A stretch of 64,000 bases of DNA from Alnus glutinosa (taxonomy: Eukaryota > Streptophyta > Magnoliopsida > Fagales > Betulaceae). Numbering within the stretch: position 1 is the stretch's first letter; each line of letters begins with the position of its first letter. The notes under the pieces are model-generated. The model was given only the letters and a program-made list of their open reading frames with translations. It searched no databases and had not been told where the DNA came from. Both the position numbers and the translations under genes were made by a program. Below are positions 38,388-51,549 of the stretch, piece by piece. The stretch covers positions 21,873,628 to 21,937,627 of the forward strand of contig NC_084897.1 in the NCBI RefSeq assembly GCF_958979055.1, written 5' to 3'.

Positions 38388-38389
<2 letters not shown>

Positions 38390-40054
38390 AAAAGTTTAAT
38401 CATTATGTCACTATAATCATCATATATGATGCAAACTCAAACGGACAATTATTTTTCTGTTCTCCATTTAAAATCATTACTTCTTTTTCTCCTGCTGAGT
38501 TGCTTTATTCTGATTTGCTTCCTAATCGTCACCTTTTACTAAAATAATTATTCACCGTTACCAACTAAATATATTCTTTTTCTTTTTTTTTTAGAATAAC
38601 TAAATATATTCATTATCTCTTCGACTCTTAATATATTTGAATTGGGTCGGTGTACGTTATTAGTCCATAAAATTAAAAGAAAAAAAAATTAAGAAGCAGT
38701 TGGCCAAGAAAGAGACACGTGTATGGTTGACAGTAGACAGATATATATATATTTATAATACAACTCCAACATTCTTAATCTCTTCCACTTTATTATTTAA
38801 ATGTTAGTATTCTATGATTAATTTCAATTTTTATCTTATCTTATTAGGCCAGAAAAGGCATCCATATATAATAATTGATTTTTTTTTTTAAATATTCCGT
38901 ACTTATCTCTTTCAATAAATATTATAAATTTGGAAATGGCTTCCAAGAAGCCCGAAAAGACCGTATATATGAGAAGGGCAAGTTCCAAAACTTGTGGATG
39001 CTATCAACTGTTCAAAGCGTCTGCCATATCACCACATGCACTATGCAAGCAGCCCCCAACACAGCACCTGATAAGGATGGACATGGACACACCATAATTG
39101 AGAGGTAAACTACATATTTTCTTGTGTTTTGCTTATGGATATACTTGGGTTGTGTTTTGGGTTTAAGTGTGTCGGGTTTGGTTCGTATCTCAAACATAAA
39201 TATAAAATTATAAAATTAATTTAGTGTTTGGTTCGTATCAAGTTCGTGTAAAAAACCATCATATATTCAAGATCTCACGTATACTAAAAGAAAAATATTG
39301 AAGAATTAGTCAGCCATATATTGCATTTATGAATGAGAAATGCTAATTGCTAAGCTTTTACTGTGTTTTTTTTTTTTTTTGTCATTCTATACTGACCTGA
39401 CACCTTTTTTTTTTTTTAGAAGCTTGAAACCGGTTATCTCTCTATTCGTCTTTTATCTTTCTAAAAAAAAGGGTGTCAAGTAGTCACCAAAAAAAAAAAA
39501 AAAAATAACGAAAAAGAAAGAAGAAGAAGAAGAAAGAATATTTCTCTTTATATGAATAGTATCACAAACATGATATTTATAAATTACAAACGTAGAAGTT
39601 AAAAGAAAAGAAGAGAGAAGAAAGACAAATGTGAAAGCTCATTACATATAGCAGCTTTTTTCTTTTTTCTTTTTTTTTTGTCTGCTATGAAACAGTAACT
39701 ACCTACTATATGTCAACAATAAAAAATATAAAATTAATTCACGTGGCTTACTTGATTTACAATTAGGCCAATGTAATATCAAAAATAAACTCAAAAATCT
39801 TTGAAATATGTCAAAAAAAAATTAATTTACTCTCTACAATCAAATTTCATCCACTAATATAACAAATTTCGTTATTAGCACATGTCTAGGTCAATAAAAT
39901 TGTGATATATGTTTTATTTAAATCAGTATCATACTAATAGAATTTATTAAGTCAGTTAACGGTTAATAAAATTTAATTGAAAAGAGTAAATTATTTTTTT
40001 TGACATGTTAATATGGAAGTAATTGTAATTAGGCAAACTGATTTTACATTTTTG

Positions 40055-40058
<4 letters not shown>

Positions 40059-40117
<59 letters not shown>
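40059..40117. repeat. (AT)n microsatellite
   Basis: An uninterrupted run of about 29 AT units, about 1.8 kb upstream of the PP2C start codon. Confidence 0.95.
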
Positions 40118-40119
<2 letters not shown>

Positions 40120-40200
40120 AAATTAGTAAAAAAATCAGGAGGCTAATTATTAATGGAAAGAAAGAAATAAAAGCAGAGAAATAAGTTAGAGGAACAAACA

Positions 40201-41828
<1,628 letters not shown>

Positions 41829-44460
41829 ATGGGGCATTTATCCTCCATGTTCAATGGGATCGCGAGGTCGTTTTCATTCAAAAAGGGGAGGAATTCTGGC
41901 AAATGCAGTACTGGAAGAGAAGCCGCAGAGGCAATGGCGAAGGAGGCAAAGAAGAATGACTTGATTTTACGCACTTCTGGCACTGTAAATGTTGATGGTT
42001 CTAACAACTTTGCCTCAGTTTTCTCAAAGAGAGGCAAGAAAGGAGTGAACCAGGATTGCTGCATCGTGTGGGAGGTATGCTTGGAACGTTGGCAGATTTC
42101 TTACTTTCCATCTTTGATTGCCTAGCCGCAGTAGTAGAACTAAAAATGAAAACTTAAATTGTTCTACCCGATACAATAATGTAAAACCTTACATTAGATT
42201 CAATGACACATTTTCATTTTCTTTGTTGGCAATCGAATGGAGCATTCTCACACTTATAATGTTAATGTGGTAGGAATTTGGATGCCAAGAAGACATGATC
42301 TTTTGTGGGATTTTTGATGGGCATGGCTCATGGGGCCATTTTGTGGCAAAAATGGTCAGAGAATCGATGCCACCATCTTTACTATGCAATTGGCAGGAGA
42401 CAGTTGCTTCTATTGACCCAGAATGTGACTTGGAATCTGATAAAAAGGATCATTGGTTTAATATATGGAAGCATTCCTACCTAAAGACTTGTGCTGCCAT
42501 CGATCAAGAACTCGAGCAACAACGTAAAATAGATTCATTCAATAGCGGAACAACTGCCCTCACAATTGTTAGACAGGTAATTGAGATTGCTACTTCTGAT
42601 AATAGACTCAATGTGCAAACCTGGGGGTGAAAATTTAGGTGATCTCTCTTTGTTATCAGTTATTGGTTCATATAAAGTCTTTATTAGGAAGAGGGAGTGG
42701 CTCATGCGAATAGACTGGGCATGACTGATGACTATGAAAAACCATCTCAAATGTGATAATTTCTACATGATTGCTGATTTCCTTTTGGAATTGGGGGAAG
42801 CCCCAATACCATAGACTGAATATTCTAGTAAAGAATGATTTCTGTTATTAATAAAATTTTATCCGGATTAACTTGACACTTTCATTTTTCCAGGGTGACC
42901 TCATTGTTGTTGCAAATGTTGGTGACTCTCGTGCTGTGTTGGCTACCACTTCAGATGATGGAAGCTTGGAACCAGTTCAGCTTACTGTTGACTTCAAGCC
43001 CAATTTACCTCGTTAGTCTCTCTCTCTCTCTCTATTTGCATGAAAAAAAGCGTAAAGGCGCCCCTAAGTACAAAGGAAGAACCACCTAACTAGAAAGAGC
43101 AAAAAGAACAACGAAATCACTATAAAAAATTGTCAAAAAAGAAATATAAGCAATGTCCAAAGATGCAAAGTTTTGAACAAAAATGACTTAATCTTCTCCA
43201 AAGTCTTCTCACACTCCTCAAAACTTCTGTCATTCATTTCCGAAAAAAGAAAGTTAATGGGGTCTAACATTTGTGTTGATTTTGTTTGCAGTGGAGGCTG
43301 AGAGGATAGTTGAGTGTAAAGGGCGAGTATTCTGTTTAGACGACGAGCCAGGGGTGCATAGGGTCTGGCTGCCAGATGAGGAATCACCTGGACTGGCAAT
43401 GTCTAGAGCCTTTGGGGATTACTGCGTAAAGGGTTTTGGACTAATTTCTGTGCCGGAAGTGACACAAAGGAATATAACCAGCAGAGACCAATTCGTCGTT
43501 CTGGCAACTGATGGGGTATGCACTTTAATCCTGGTAGATTTAGGCTTTATGCACTCAAAAAAAAATGAATAAAATAGTTTAAAAGGAGGATATTCTACTG
43601 ATTTGTCTCCTAGAGTACTATGATGACTTCATATCTGTGCCTATATAGAGATCTAATGGTTGAAAACTAGGTTTCTGATACAGAGAATATTAGTTTTTTA
43701 CGCCATTTCTTGATAGAAAATCTATGAAATAATTTTTGTCAGTAATTACTTTTGTAATGTATTCATGAAAACTCAAGCTAATGCTTATTACTAATGAAGA
43801 CACAAGTGCAGCAGAGCACCCTTCGTGGTGTTGGGGTGCAACAATGTCACTCTACTCATGTGGACGGCTCTTAGAACATGTCTTGTAGGGTGCGATTTCG
43901 AATGTCATAAAAGGCTTTGGCTTCTCTCACTGGACACCCATTGGTTTTCAGATGAGATCGTCAAAGGCCTGATCCAATAAATAGTATCAAAGCTAGGGTC
44001 ATGGGTTCGAATCACGGGAGCATCACGTTGAGGGAGGGATTATTGGGGTGCAACGGTACCACTCTGCTCACGTGGACAGCTCTTAGAACATGCCTTGCGG
44101 GGTGCAATTTTGAATGCAATGAAAGACATATTGCACCATCCAAGAAAGAGCTTACCAATCTATATACTCCTAGTTTTGGATTATTTCGTTTCTGCTTGAA
44201 ACATTTTGTTATTGCTGAACGTGTTCACTGCTTTTCTCCATTAGGTATGGGATGTTGTATCCAATCAAGAAGCAGTAGAAATTGTGTCTTCCACACCAGA
44301 CAGGACAAACTCAGCGAAGCGTCTTGTTGAGTTTGCTGCACATGCATGGAAGCGCAAGAGGCGTGCGATTGCCATGGATGACATTTCAGCTATTTGTCTC
44401 TTTTTTCACTCTTCTCCTTCCTCTATGCAAATTCACCCTGTTTTTACACCACAACAGTAA
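41829..44460 (+). CDS. Protein phosphatase 2C family protein (368 aa)
   Basis: Metal-dependent Ser/Thr phosphatase. Coding exons 41829-42074, 42274-42576, 42894-43011, 43292-43515 and 44245-44460 total 1107 nt with consistent phases. The start MGHLSSMF fits an N-myristoylation signal (Gly2, Ser6), suggesting membrane attachment. PP2C motifs are in order: FDGHG with metal-binding Asp97 and Gly98, SGTTAL in exon 2, NVGDSRAVL (191-199), SPGLAMSRAFGDYC (254-267) and ATDGVWDV (294-301). The spacing and the NIWKHSYLKTCAAIDQELE helix match the plant clade with myristoylated N-termini (clade E-like). No key residue is missing. Intron 4 holds a TRIM-like element. Exon 3 ends CCT C before GTTAGT, giving Leu where relatives often have Gln. 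The substrate is unknown. Confidence 0.93.
43829..44125 (+). mobile_element. TRIM-like miniature retroelement in PP2C intron 4
   Basis: A left repeat starts at 43829 (TGTTGGGGTGCAAC). A second copy starts at 44041 (TATTGGGGTGCAAC) and stays similar through GGCTCTTAGAACATGTCTTG / AGCTCTTAGAACATGCCTTG and on to about 44125. Between them lies TAGTATCAAAGC (43982), close to the initiator-Met primer-binding word TGGTATCAGAGC, followed by ATGGGTTCGAATC. A purine run GAGGGAGGGA (44030-44039) sits just before the second repeat, as a polypurine tract should. The second repeat is shorter or truncated. The order LTR-PBS-PPT-LTR in about 300 bp with no coding fits a TRIM. Confidence 0.72.
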
Positions 44461-44868
44461 TGTAGATGTTATGTTAATTGCTCTGTGTTCTTCAATGTAG
44501 TCTTGATTTAAGGAAGTTGATTAGCAAATATTCACGTGATATGATGTTTTGTTTTGCTTGTCATATAAATTTAATTGGGCAGGGATGATGAGCATATTCC
44601 AACCAAGAATTTAAGGAAAAAAAAAAATTGTAATTTCATGACGAAGGAGTGGTGTTAATTAATTCCATTGAAAATGTTTTGGTGAGATTTTTTTTTTTTT
44701 TTTTTTTTCTTAATTGAACAAGGAAAAAAGGTTACGGGAGAGCATCTTCCCACTTCTAATCCGAATAAAAAAGAGAATAAGAGATCCTATGAGAATGCTT
44801 ACAAAAACAAGGAGGGAAACGGCTCATTTAACTAAAGCATTTACATGATAATTGGTCCTGCGAGATGT
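44461..44868. other. 3' region of PP2C
   Basis: Presumed 3' UTR with poly-T and poly-A runs (44690-44708). From about 44700 the DNA probably belongs to the LINE remnant that follows. Confidence 0.4.
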
Positions 44869-45086
44869 TCAAAGCATTTCATCTTTAAAATGAAGATAGA
44901 AGTAATAAATACAATTAGCAAAAGTCCAAGAAAAGAATAGAGAGGGATTGTTAATGGCAAGAACAACCAAAAGAGCATCACCCTCCTGTATGAGACTACC
45001 ACAACCAGAGGAGACAGCCAACATAGCAGTCAAATGAACAGCAAAAGCTTCACCTTGGAGAGCATCAGTGGAAGGTAAGAGGGATA
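44869..45086 (-). mobile_element. LINE remnant: RNase H-like domain
   Basis: On the minus strand one frame reads ...DALQGEAFAVHLTAMLA, then LIQEGDALLVVLAINNP, then SLFFSWTFANCIYY, ending at TGA (44869-44871). This is the typical RNase H-like tail (RVT_3 type) of plant non-LTR retrotransposons: QGEA, the EGD catalytic-region word, and the LFFSW helix. Only this domain is clear. The rest of the element is missing or degraded. Confidence 0.72.
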
Positions 45087-45254
45087 AGGTTTATATGTAA
45101 GAGAGGCAAGGGAGGAAGACATCATTAATTTGATAACAATAAACAAACAAACAAAACATATGGTCTAAACTAGGGCATCCATGAAAGTATGTCCTGCTTT
45201 TCAAATTCATATTTGCCCCTTGAACAGGTAGAAAGATGGGGCATCCAACCATTT

Positions 45255-46454
45255 TCATGAACCACCCTGTTCTTCAACTTCAAATTCATCTCCTCCTCCC
45301 TTCACAGAAACTAGGGTTTCCATATAAGTAATCACCTGCAACGAGTGTGGTTCTCCATCAATCTGAAGATCACACATTTCTTTGGTAGAGGGGTCATACA
45401 CGACTAGTTGTCCATCACTACTTTCCAAGAACAATGCTGTGTCATTCATCCAAAATCCTAATGGTTTTCTAATTCCTGTAAAAGGCCCAAGAGTGAACAG
45501 CTTACTCCAAGACTCCTTCACACCATATTCATGCAATAAACACACATCAAACCGAATCTCCGACTGATATTCATCTTTGATTCCAACAGCCAGAGCAACC
45601 TTTTCATTCAACACAAAAAAGTCTCCAATTCTCATTTTTACCCCCTACAATTCTTTCATCTGGCAGCGGTGTTATTAGGAATGCCTCATTGCTCATGTCA
45701 AACGATAAAATACTCTCCCACCCACATAATCCCCACCAAGAAGCAATCCGTTTGTGTATGCCCTCGTGCCTTTAAACCCATCAAAAATTATACAGGTAGG
45801 GCTATCCACCTTTCTCCAAGAATTGGTGCGTAGGCTATAAACCTCACTTTGGTCTATGAATTCAATCTGAAAAGACGACAAGTTAGGGTTGGGATGATGG
45901 AAACAAAGAAGCTTGATTATCTTGTAGTCATTAGTTTTGGCATCAAAACCAAATCCAATTCCTTTGGTATTGGCGTGAAAGAAAGCAAGGGAGCGGGGCA
46001 AGGTTGATTTGGGGACAACCTTTGTTTCTTTGGTTGCAAGGTTCCATAGAACAATATTCAAGTCATAGCTATCATAGTGACAAACAAGACCATTGCAAGA
46101 ACCCACGACAAAATCGTCTACCTTCCTGTCGATCCCGAAATACAGCGGCGGTAGAGGTTGTGTTAGAGATAGTGCTTGGAGTGGTTCATAAGAAAGACTA
46201 GAGACAAGATAATCACCGGTGGCTTTATCGCGTCGGTGAACGAGAAAATGAGCGCTCATGTTGTTGTTGTTGGAGGTGGAGAGGTTGTGGCAGAAGTGGT
46301 TTTGTATGAAGTTTTGGTGCGTAGTGAGAGCATACCATGATTTGTAAACGCACTTGAATCGGAATAGAGAAACAACTGGCAGCCATAGCAGAATCTGGAC
46401 CATCACATCTTCAGGTATCGCCATTGCCGGGTGACCTTTGGTTGTTGATAACAA
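45255..46454 (-). pseudogene. F-box protein with two compensating frameshifts
   Basis: F-box/F-box-associated (CPR1/CPR30-like) protein, a likely SCF ubiquitin-ligase adaptor. Residues about 13-50 are the F-box (IPEDVMVQILLWLPVVSLFRF). VGSCNGLVCHYD (about 117-128), KETKVVP and SWRKVDSP are typical of the associated beta-propeller-like domain. The frame from 46454 stops at TGA 45693-45695. Around 45717-45722 one base appears to be missing; in the next frame the protein continues WESILSFDMSNEAFLITPLP. Near 45637-45643 one extra base returns it to the original frame for VLNEKVALAVG onward to 45255. About 28 residues are thus out of frame. It is either a young pseudogene or two homopolymer sequencing errors. 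The gene has no intron in the coding part. The start could also be the second Met (46424). Confidence 0.8.
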
Positions 46455-46922
46455 GGGTGAGATTCTGAGAATGAGAGAGAATTGTTGATGTAAAAATCAT
46501 GCGCACAAAGTTGCATTTTTCTATTACTGTTGTTGGTAGGTGAAGCGAAGCGATAATATTAGATATAGATTGTGACCGTGACCTCGTACAAAAGGAAATT
46601 GATTGGCCGCTGCTGTGTGATTAACATTTGTAGCATAAATGCTCTGCCATTGTTGAACGAAAGAGATCGATCGATGCTCTTGTGCTGGAAATGGACCGGG
46701 GTGGGGGACTGGGCGCCAAGTTGATTCAATTGTCACAAACTCTGGAAAGTGGATATTTTATGGAAATAGATGCTCTTTAACCTTCTCACTGTTCTCGGTA
46801 AATAAAAATAACATTTAACTCAATCCACAGGAATTCATATAATTTCAAGAAACGCAAACTTTTGTTTCAAACAGAAATAATATCAATATTATTTCCTCTT
46901 TGAGAAAAATAAATAAATAAAA
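46455..46922. other. Gap between the F-box gene and DPH5
   Basis: Holds the F-box gene's upstream region and the DPH5 3' region. No further gene is recognised. The minus-strand open frame at 46524-46736 has no known domain. Confidence 0.45.
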
Positions 46923-49532
46923 TCATACAGTCCTATTACCCACCTGTTCCAAACTCTCTCCTTTAAGTTTGTAAAAGTCCAGCATTTCATCTTCCACCGG
47001 ATGGGTCTTGCCTACTATGACAAGGCAATGCAGAGGTGTTCCAAAATCAACCGTCTGCAGTTGCCTCATCGTACCTACAACTATCATCTGATCCTCAGAT
47101 CCCAGCCGAGCAAACCCAACACAATCAGTCTCTTCACTGTATGCTGCAGGAAAATGCAAGAATCGCCGATAATCAAATAACACAATTATTTTTGCAAAAC
47201 TAGAAACTTCAAATTTAGGGCAACTGAAAGTTAATTGCGGCAGAATATGGAGCATAGAAAAAATGTTAGGAGCCACCTAAGCAAGTAGTAAACTTAAAGA
47301 ATCATCTACAAAATGAAATTGAAGGCCTGAAGATAGGAAGAATGCAGAAACCATACCAGATTCTCCACGCATTTGCTCCACCTCCAAGAGCTGCTCAATA
47401 GCAGTGTTTATTGTCATGTATTTAGGTGGTTCATACTGCTTTCTTCCTCTGAATGAAGTCAAGGGGCAAAGCAGAGAAAAAATAATCAGTCTATGCATTG
47501 GTACTTAAGAGCCATAGTAAAATAATGACACCCAAAAAAAATTTAGAAGGCAACCATTCACTTTTAAGTACAGACCTGCATAAAGACTCCAGTGAGGGTT
47601 CCTTCACTCGTATATCTGCGGGGATGAAGAATTTGCAATGAATTTTTTGAGTATGATACATCAAGAAGAGGCACATATTACAAACGAGCCCGAATTTAGA
47701 GAACTTGCTTTATCTTTACTAAATGAGTGAATGGGACATGTTTTGGTCCCATAAAGAAGGAAAGGATTAAATTATAGCAATCCTAATGCTACCATGACTA
47801 TAAATAGTAATTTTTTATTGATGCTAAATTGCTTTTTAGACATCTAAAGCTTTGAGCTCAATGTCTCTGAACAAGAAAGACGCAATGACCGTTTGATACA
47901 ACAAAAGGGCCTACAAAAGCTGCCCAATGATAATAGAGGTATAGATGAGAAACACATAATGATACTATGCTTGCTATCATACAAGAGTGAAGTAACAGAC
48001 AGTAATGTTCCAGAAAAGATAGAATGTGATACCTAAGGTAGGATTATAACTTTTGCATGTTGAGAAATATGTCGCTTGAAAATTGTTGTGAATGCAAAAT
48101 TCACAGCTCCTGTCTTTTAAAAAATCCATAGTCTCTATAGCATTTAACCGCAGTGAATATTTTACTGTAGTTCCAGGAGGTTGCAGCCTATAGACCAAGC
48201 AATCTCTTCCATTTTTGATAAACTATAACTTATCTGCATTCCATCAACTGAACCAATCATGAAAACCTCACCTAGCAAGCAGAGCGTGTGTAATCCGAGC
48301 ATGCGATTTCTTTGAATCTTCTCATAAAAGCTATCAGGCCTCCATGTTTCTGTAAAGAATGGTATTGAAACTGTCTCTCCATAGCAGTAGAGTTGTAACC
48401 CACATGCACCGACTGCATTCATCACTGATGCATTGTGTACCACCTTGACTTCAACCCCCATCTTCTTTGCTCGAACAACAAGATCAGTGTGTGTTGTTGC
48501 TCTGTGTTCAAAAACAAATTGTAAACAGAAGAAGCAAGTATATCAATTGAATCCTAATAAAGGATTATATTATTCCCATAGAAATTCATGTGTGCAGGTG
48601 CAAGAAAAAAGTACATATACAACTTAGGATTCTTAACCGTAATTTGGGACTATATGCAAAGTTTAAGCTCCAAGGAAGATTTGACTCAAAATGTTGAAGA
48701 TTAACTGAACTCTATTTGTTTATTTATTTATTTGACTGGTCAGTTACATATGCACATATTGGGTCTTGAACCTACAACCCCACCCTTCACTCTGTTGTAA
48801 TAGAAGTAGCAGCTGCCATCTGAACTAGAGCTCATTGGCAATTGAACTTTAAATTTATAAACTTGTTTCGAGACTGGTCTTTTGAGCAGATCAGCTAAAT
48901 TAGCAGCCCCACCTTCTCATATCTGCTCTGCAATTTTTCTCTTACTTCCTTAATGGGCTGAAAACCAACAATCTCTCAAACTCAATAATGTTTCTTCAGT
49001 TGCAATACTTGAATAATTCACATTTTTCTTTAACTCGAGAATTCAATAAAACCCAAATTCACAAAAATAAATAATATAATCCAACTACAGCATTCCACAA
49101 AATCCAAATAAAAATATAATAAGTAAGCATATTCCATACCCAAAAGGATCCCCAACAACAAGGAAAGCCACATCAAAGCCACGAGCCTCTAATAGAATTT
49201 CATCCGCTTTCTCCTCTACCATTTCCCTATCTGCCAGTGTGATTGATTTCCCATATAACTTTTCCTGCACAAAAGAAAGAAGAAAAAAGCAAACCCAATG
49301 TGTAAAAAAAAAAAACCAAAAATCGAGGGCTTTGGAAAAAGAAAACGAAGAGTAGCAGATATTCTGCGCAGGGAAGTAGTACCAGTGTGGAAAGGCCATC
49401 AGAAGAGAGACCAAAAGAGAGGAGAGAAGTGTAGGCCTCTATGTAGACCTTTCCGCATTTCTTCACTGCTTCTAAACCTCTGAGAGTGATGTCCTTCTCA
49501 TTGCCCAGTCCCAGACCCACTATGTACAGCAT
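46923..49532 (-). CDS. DPH5: Diphthine methyl ester synthase (285 aa)
   Basis: SAM-dependent methyltransferase that methylates the modified histidine of elongation factor 2 during diphthamide synthesis in the cytosol. Minus-strand exons: 49383-49532, 49140-49264, 48272-48501, 47576-47615, 47357-47448 and 46923-47143, total 858 nt with matching phases. Landmarks are [20 protein letters not shown] (residues 1-20), the SAM-binding VVGDPFGATTHTDL (86-99), [12 protein letters not shown] (112-123) and [18 protein letters not shown], then [27 protein letters not shown] joined across exons 3-5 and a C-terminal [17 protein letters not shown]. Length equals that of eukaryotic DPH5. No lesion is seen. 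All introns are GT-AG. Upstream leader exons are probable around 50000-50400. Confidence 0.94.
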
Positions 49533-50982
49533 CTCTCTTCCTCCAATGCCAATCTAATTTGAAACAAAGGGAAAAATAAGAAGAAGAAGACCTGGAAAAA
49601 TGCCATAAATTAGAAACTAACTCATTCATCTATATTTCTCGTCTTATTCCCTATAAAATTATCATTTTTTGCTTGATAATTTTCGCTTTCCAATTCAAAA
49701 TTAAGTTTCCGACTCATTCCCTACTAAAGCTGATAACACACTCTGGCTATTTTAGCTAGCCACTTCCCAAAAGCACCATACATCAAACTCTCTAAATATT
49801 TCTCTACTTCATTTAAATATATAGCATGATCCTGTGGGTACATCAAATAAGCTACAAATTTCATGATTATCACCCAAAAATTTAAAACTAAGGAACCCCC
49901 CAGCATCACTAGTCAATTCTTGAAGCAAGACAAGAGGAAGAAATTGGAAAGAACATGAGAGAGATTGACGAGAGAGAGAGGTGAGAGAGGAGGGAGAGGA
50001 GAAATACCTCAATCTTCCTCCTCCTGACGACCGTTGGCTGAGTGAGTTGCAGAGAACTAGAGGAGCGGACAGAGAGAGCTTTGACTAGCCAAAATTTGGC
50101 TAAAAGTGGGCTTTGTCGAGCTCACTAGGAATGCTCTAAATCATGAATAAATTCAAAATTAAGTTTTTGCTACGTTTCTCAACAAACCGAGAAAGCAGTC
50201 AAACATTCACCCAACAACACCGTTAAGGAGTAGGAGGAAAAGTAACAAAAGCTAGAGAAAGAGAGCGGAAGGAAGAAAGGAACGAATGAATGAATACTCA
50301 CATTGCTTCTCTTCACCTCTGCAGCAACAGCTAAATGGTTAACAACCGAGCAGGTCTCTCTCAATCTCTTTCTCTATCAATCCGGCGTACGATTTGTTGC
50401 AAGCGTATGTATGTATACTGGTGTTCTTCACTCCTTGATCTCGTGGGTTCTGCGTAAAGCCTGCGAGTGCGAGTAGAGTCAAAACCCCATTTCCATAAAT
50501 CCCTTCCCTCGCCGAGAAACTGAGATTCGAGATCGAGGGTTTTATTTTTTCTGAGGCGGTGAGGGTTGCTTATTGGGCCGAGAGAGGCTCATAAAACCCA
50601 TACATCCTTCAACTCCCAAAGCCCAATTTCCTCACAGCGTAAACAGGCCCATTGAAATCGGGTTGGCGGTCCATGAATTCTAGATTAATTCAACTTTTGT
50701 ACCCTAAATGACATGAATAATAGAAATTTGTGATAATAATGGTATTTTGTATGCTGCATATGTCATCCAAGGACACAGAGCCTCTTCTGTTCAAATGAAT
50801 CGGAGAGTATCTAGTCTTTGTAAAACTAAGGGTATAATTATCATTTACAAGGACCGGATACTCTCCAATGATCCAAATAAGTCATCCAATGTTACCGAGA
50901 CTCAAAATACTCGTATCAATTGTTATGTTTTGTACAAGCTAATACACAAGTTAAAAGAAAAGGTGAAAAATAATAATTTAAA
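49533..50982. other. DPH5 leader and upstream region
   Basis: Purine-rich (plus-strand) stretches at 49925-50010 and 50225-50290 read as pyrimidine-rich leader DNA on the minus strand. The leader probably starts near 50500. No other gene is seen. AT-rich DNA follows to 50982. Confidence 0.45.
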
Positions 50983-51540
50983 GGATTAAATACATTTACT
51001 TCCTAAACTATCATTTATTTAGAAGACGTCTCCATGAACTGCCACATGTCACACTCATACACTTTTAACTATCATTTTTAGGCAAAAAATATATATATAT
51101 ATATATATTAGGCCAAATCGTTGAATCTGGCAAAAAGAAAAATATTGCGCAAAATAGGGATGACCATCGAGCCACCCTTAATGGTGGTAGGGTCACTCAC
51201 TACAGTTTAGCATCCACCCCTATTTTTGTTTTGGTTGTTTATTAGTTTTTTGTATTTTTTTTTTGCTTGAGATTTTATATTAAAAAAAAAAATGAGGGTA
51301 TTTAAGTAAACTCGGTTTTAAAACTCGGGATATTTTCATCATTTTCACGTTTTTTAAAACGCATGTGCTATCCATGTGATTGATATGCCATCTGATTTAA
51401 CAAGTTGCCTTAAAATAATTAATTTTTTGCAAAAAAAAAAAAGTTGTAGTTAAAGGCAGTTGAGTGTGACATGTGATAGTTTATGGGAGCAACGTAGCAT
51501 GTAAATGAATGATAGTTGATGGTGTAAATTTATTTAACTC
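50983..51540. mobile_element. MULE-type MITE with 9-bp target duplication (558 bp)
   Basis: Flanked by TAATTTAAA at 50974-50982 and again at 51541-51549. The left terminus GGATTAAATACATTTAC and the reverse complement of the right terminus, GAGTTAAATAAATTTAC, match at 14 of 17 bases. Inner parts also pair, for example CACATGTCACACTCA near 51044 with its complement near 51458. Long terminal repeats plus a 9-bp duplication are the Mutator-like signature. No coding sequence is present. Confidence 0.88.
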
Positions 51541-51549
51541 TAATTTAAA

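Larger units (their letters stand above)
37854..40200. other. AT-rich intergenic region
   Basis: No gene is recognised. It holds a perfect 16-bp-arm hairpin at 38092-38129, an (AT)n run at 38339-38387, another at 40059-40117, and several poly-T runs. Confidence 0.5.

Noticed and set aside
43980-44020. Possible tRNA-type B box (GGTTCGAATC)
   Set aside because: No A box or cloverleaf was found. The word sits next to a primer-binding-site-like word inside a TRIM-like element, which explains it better.
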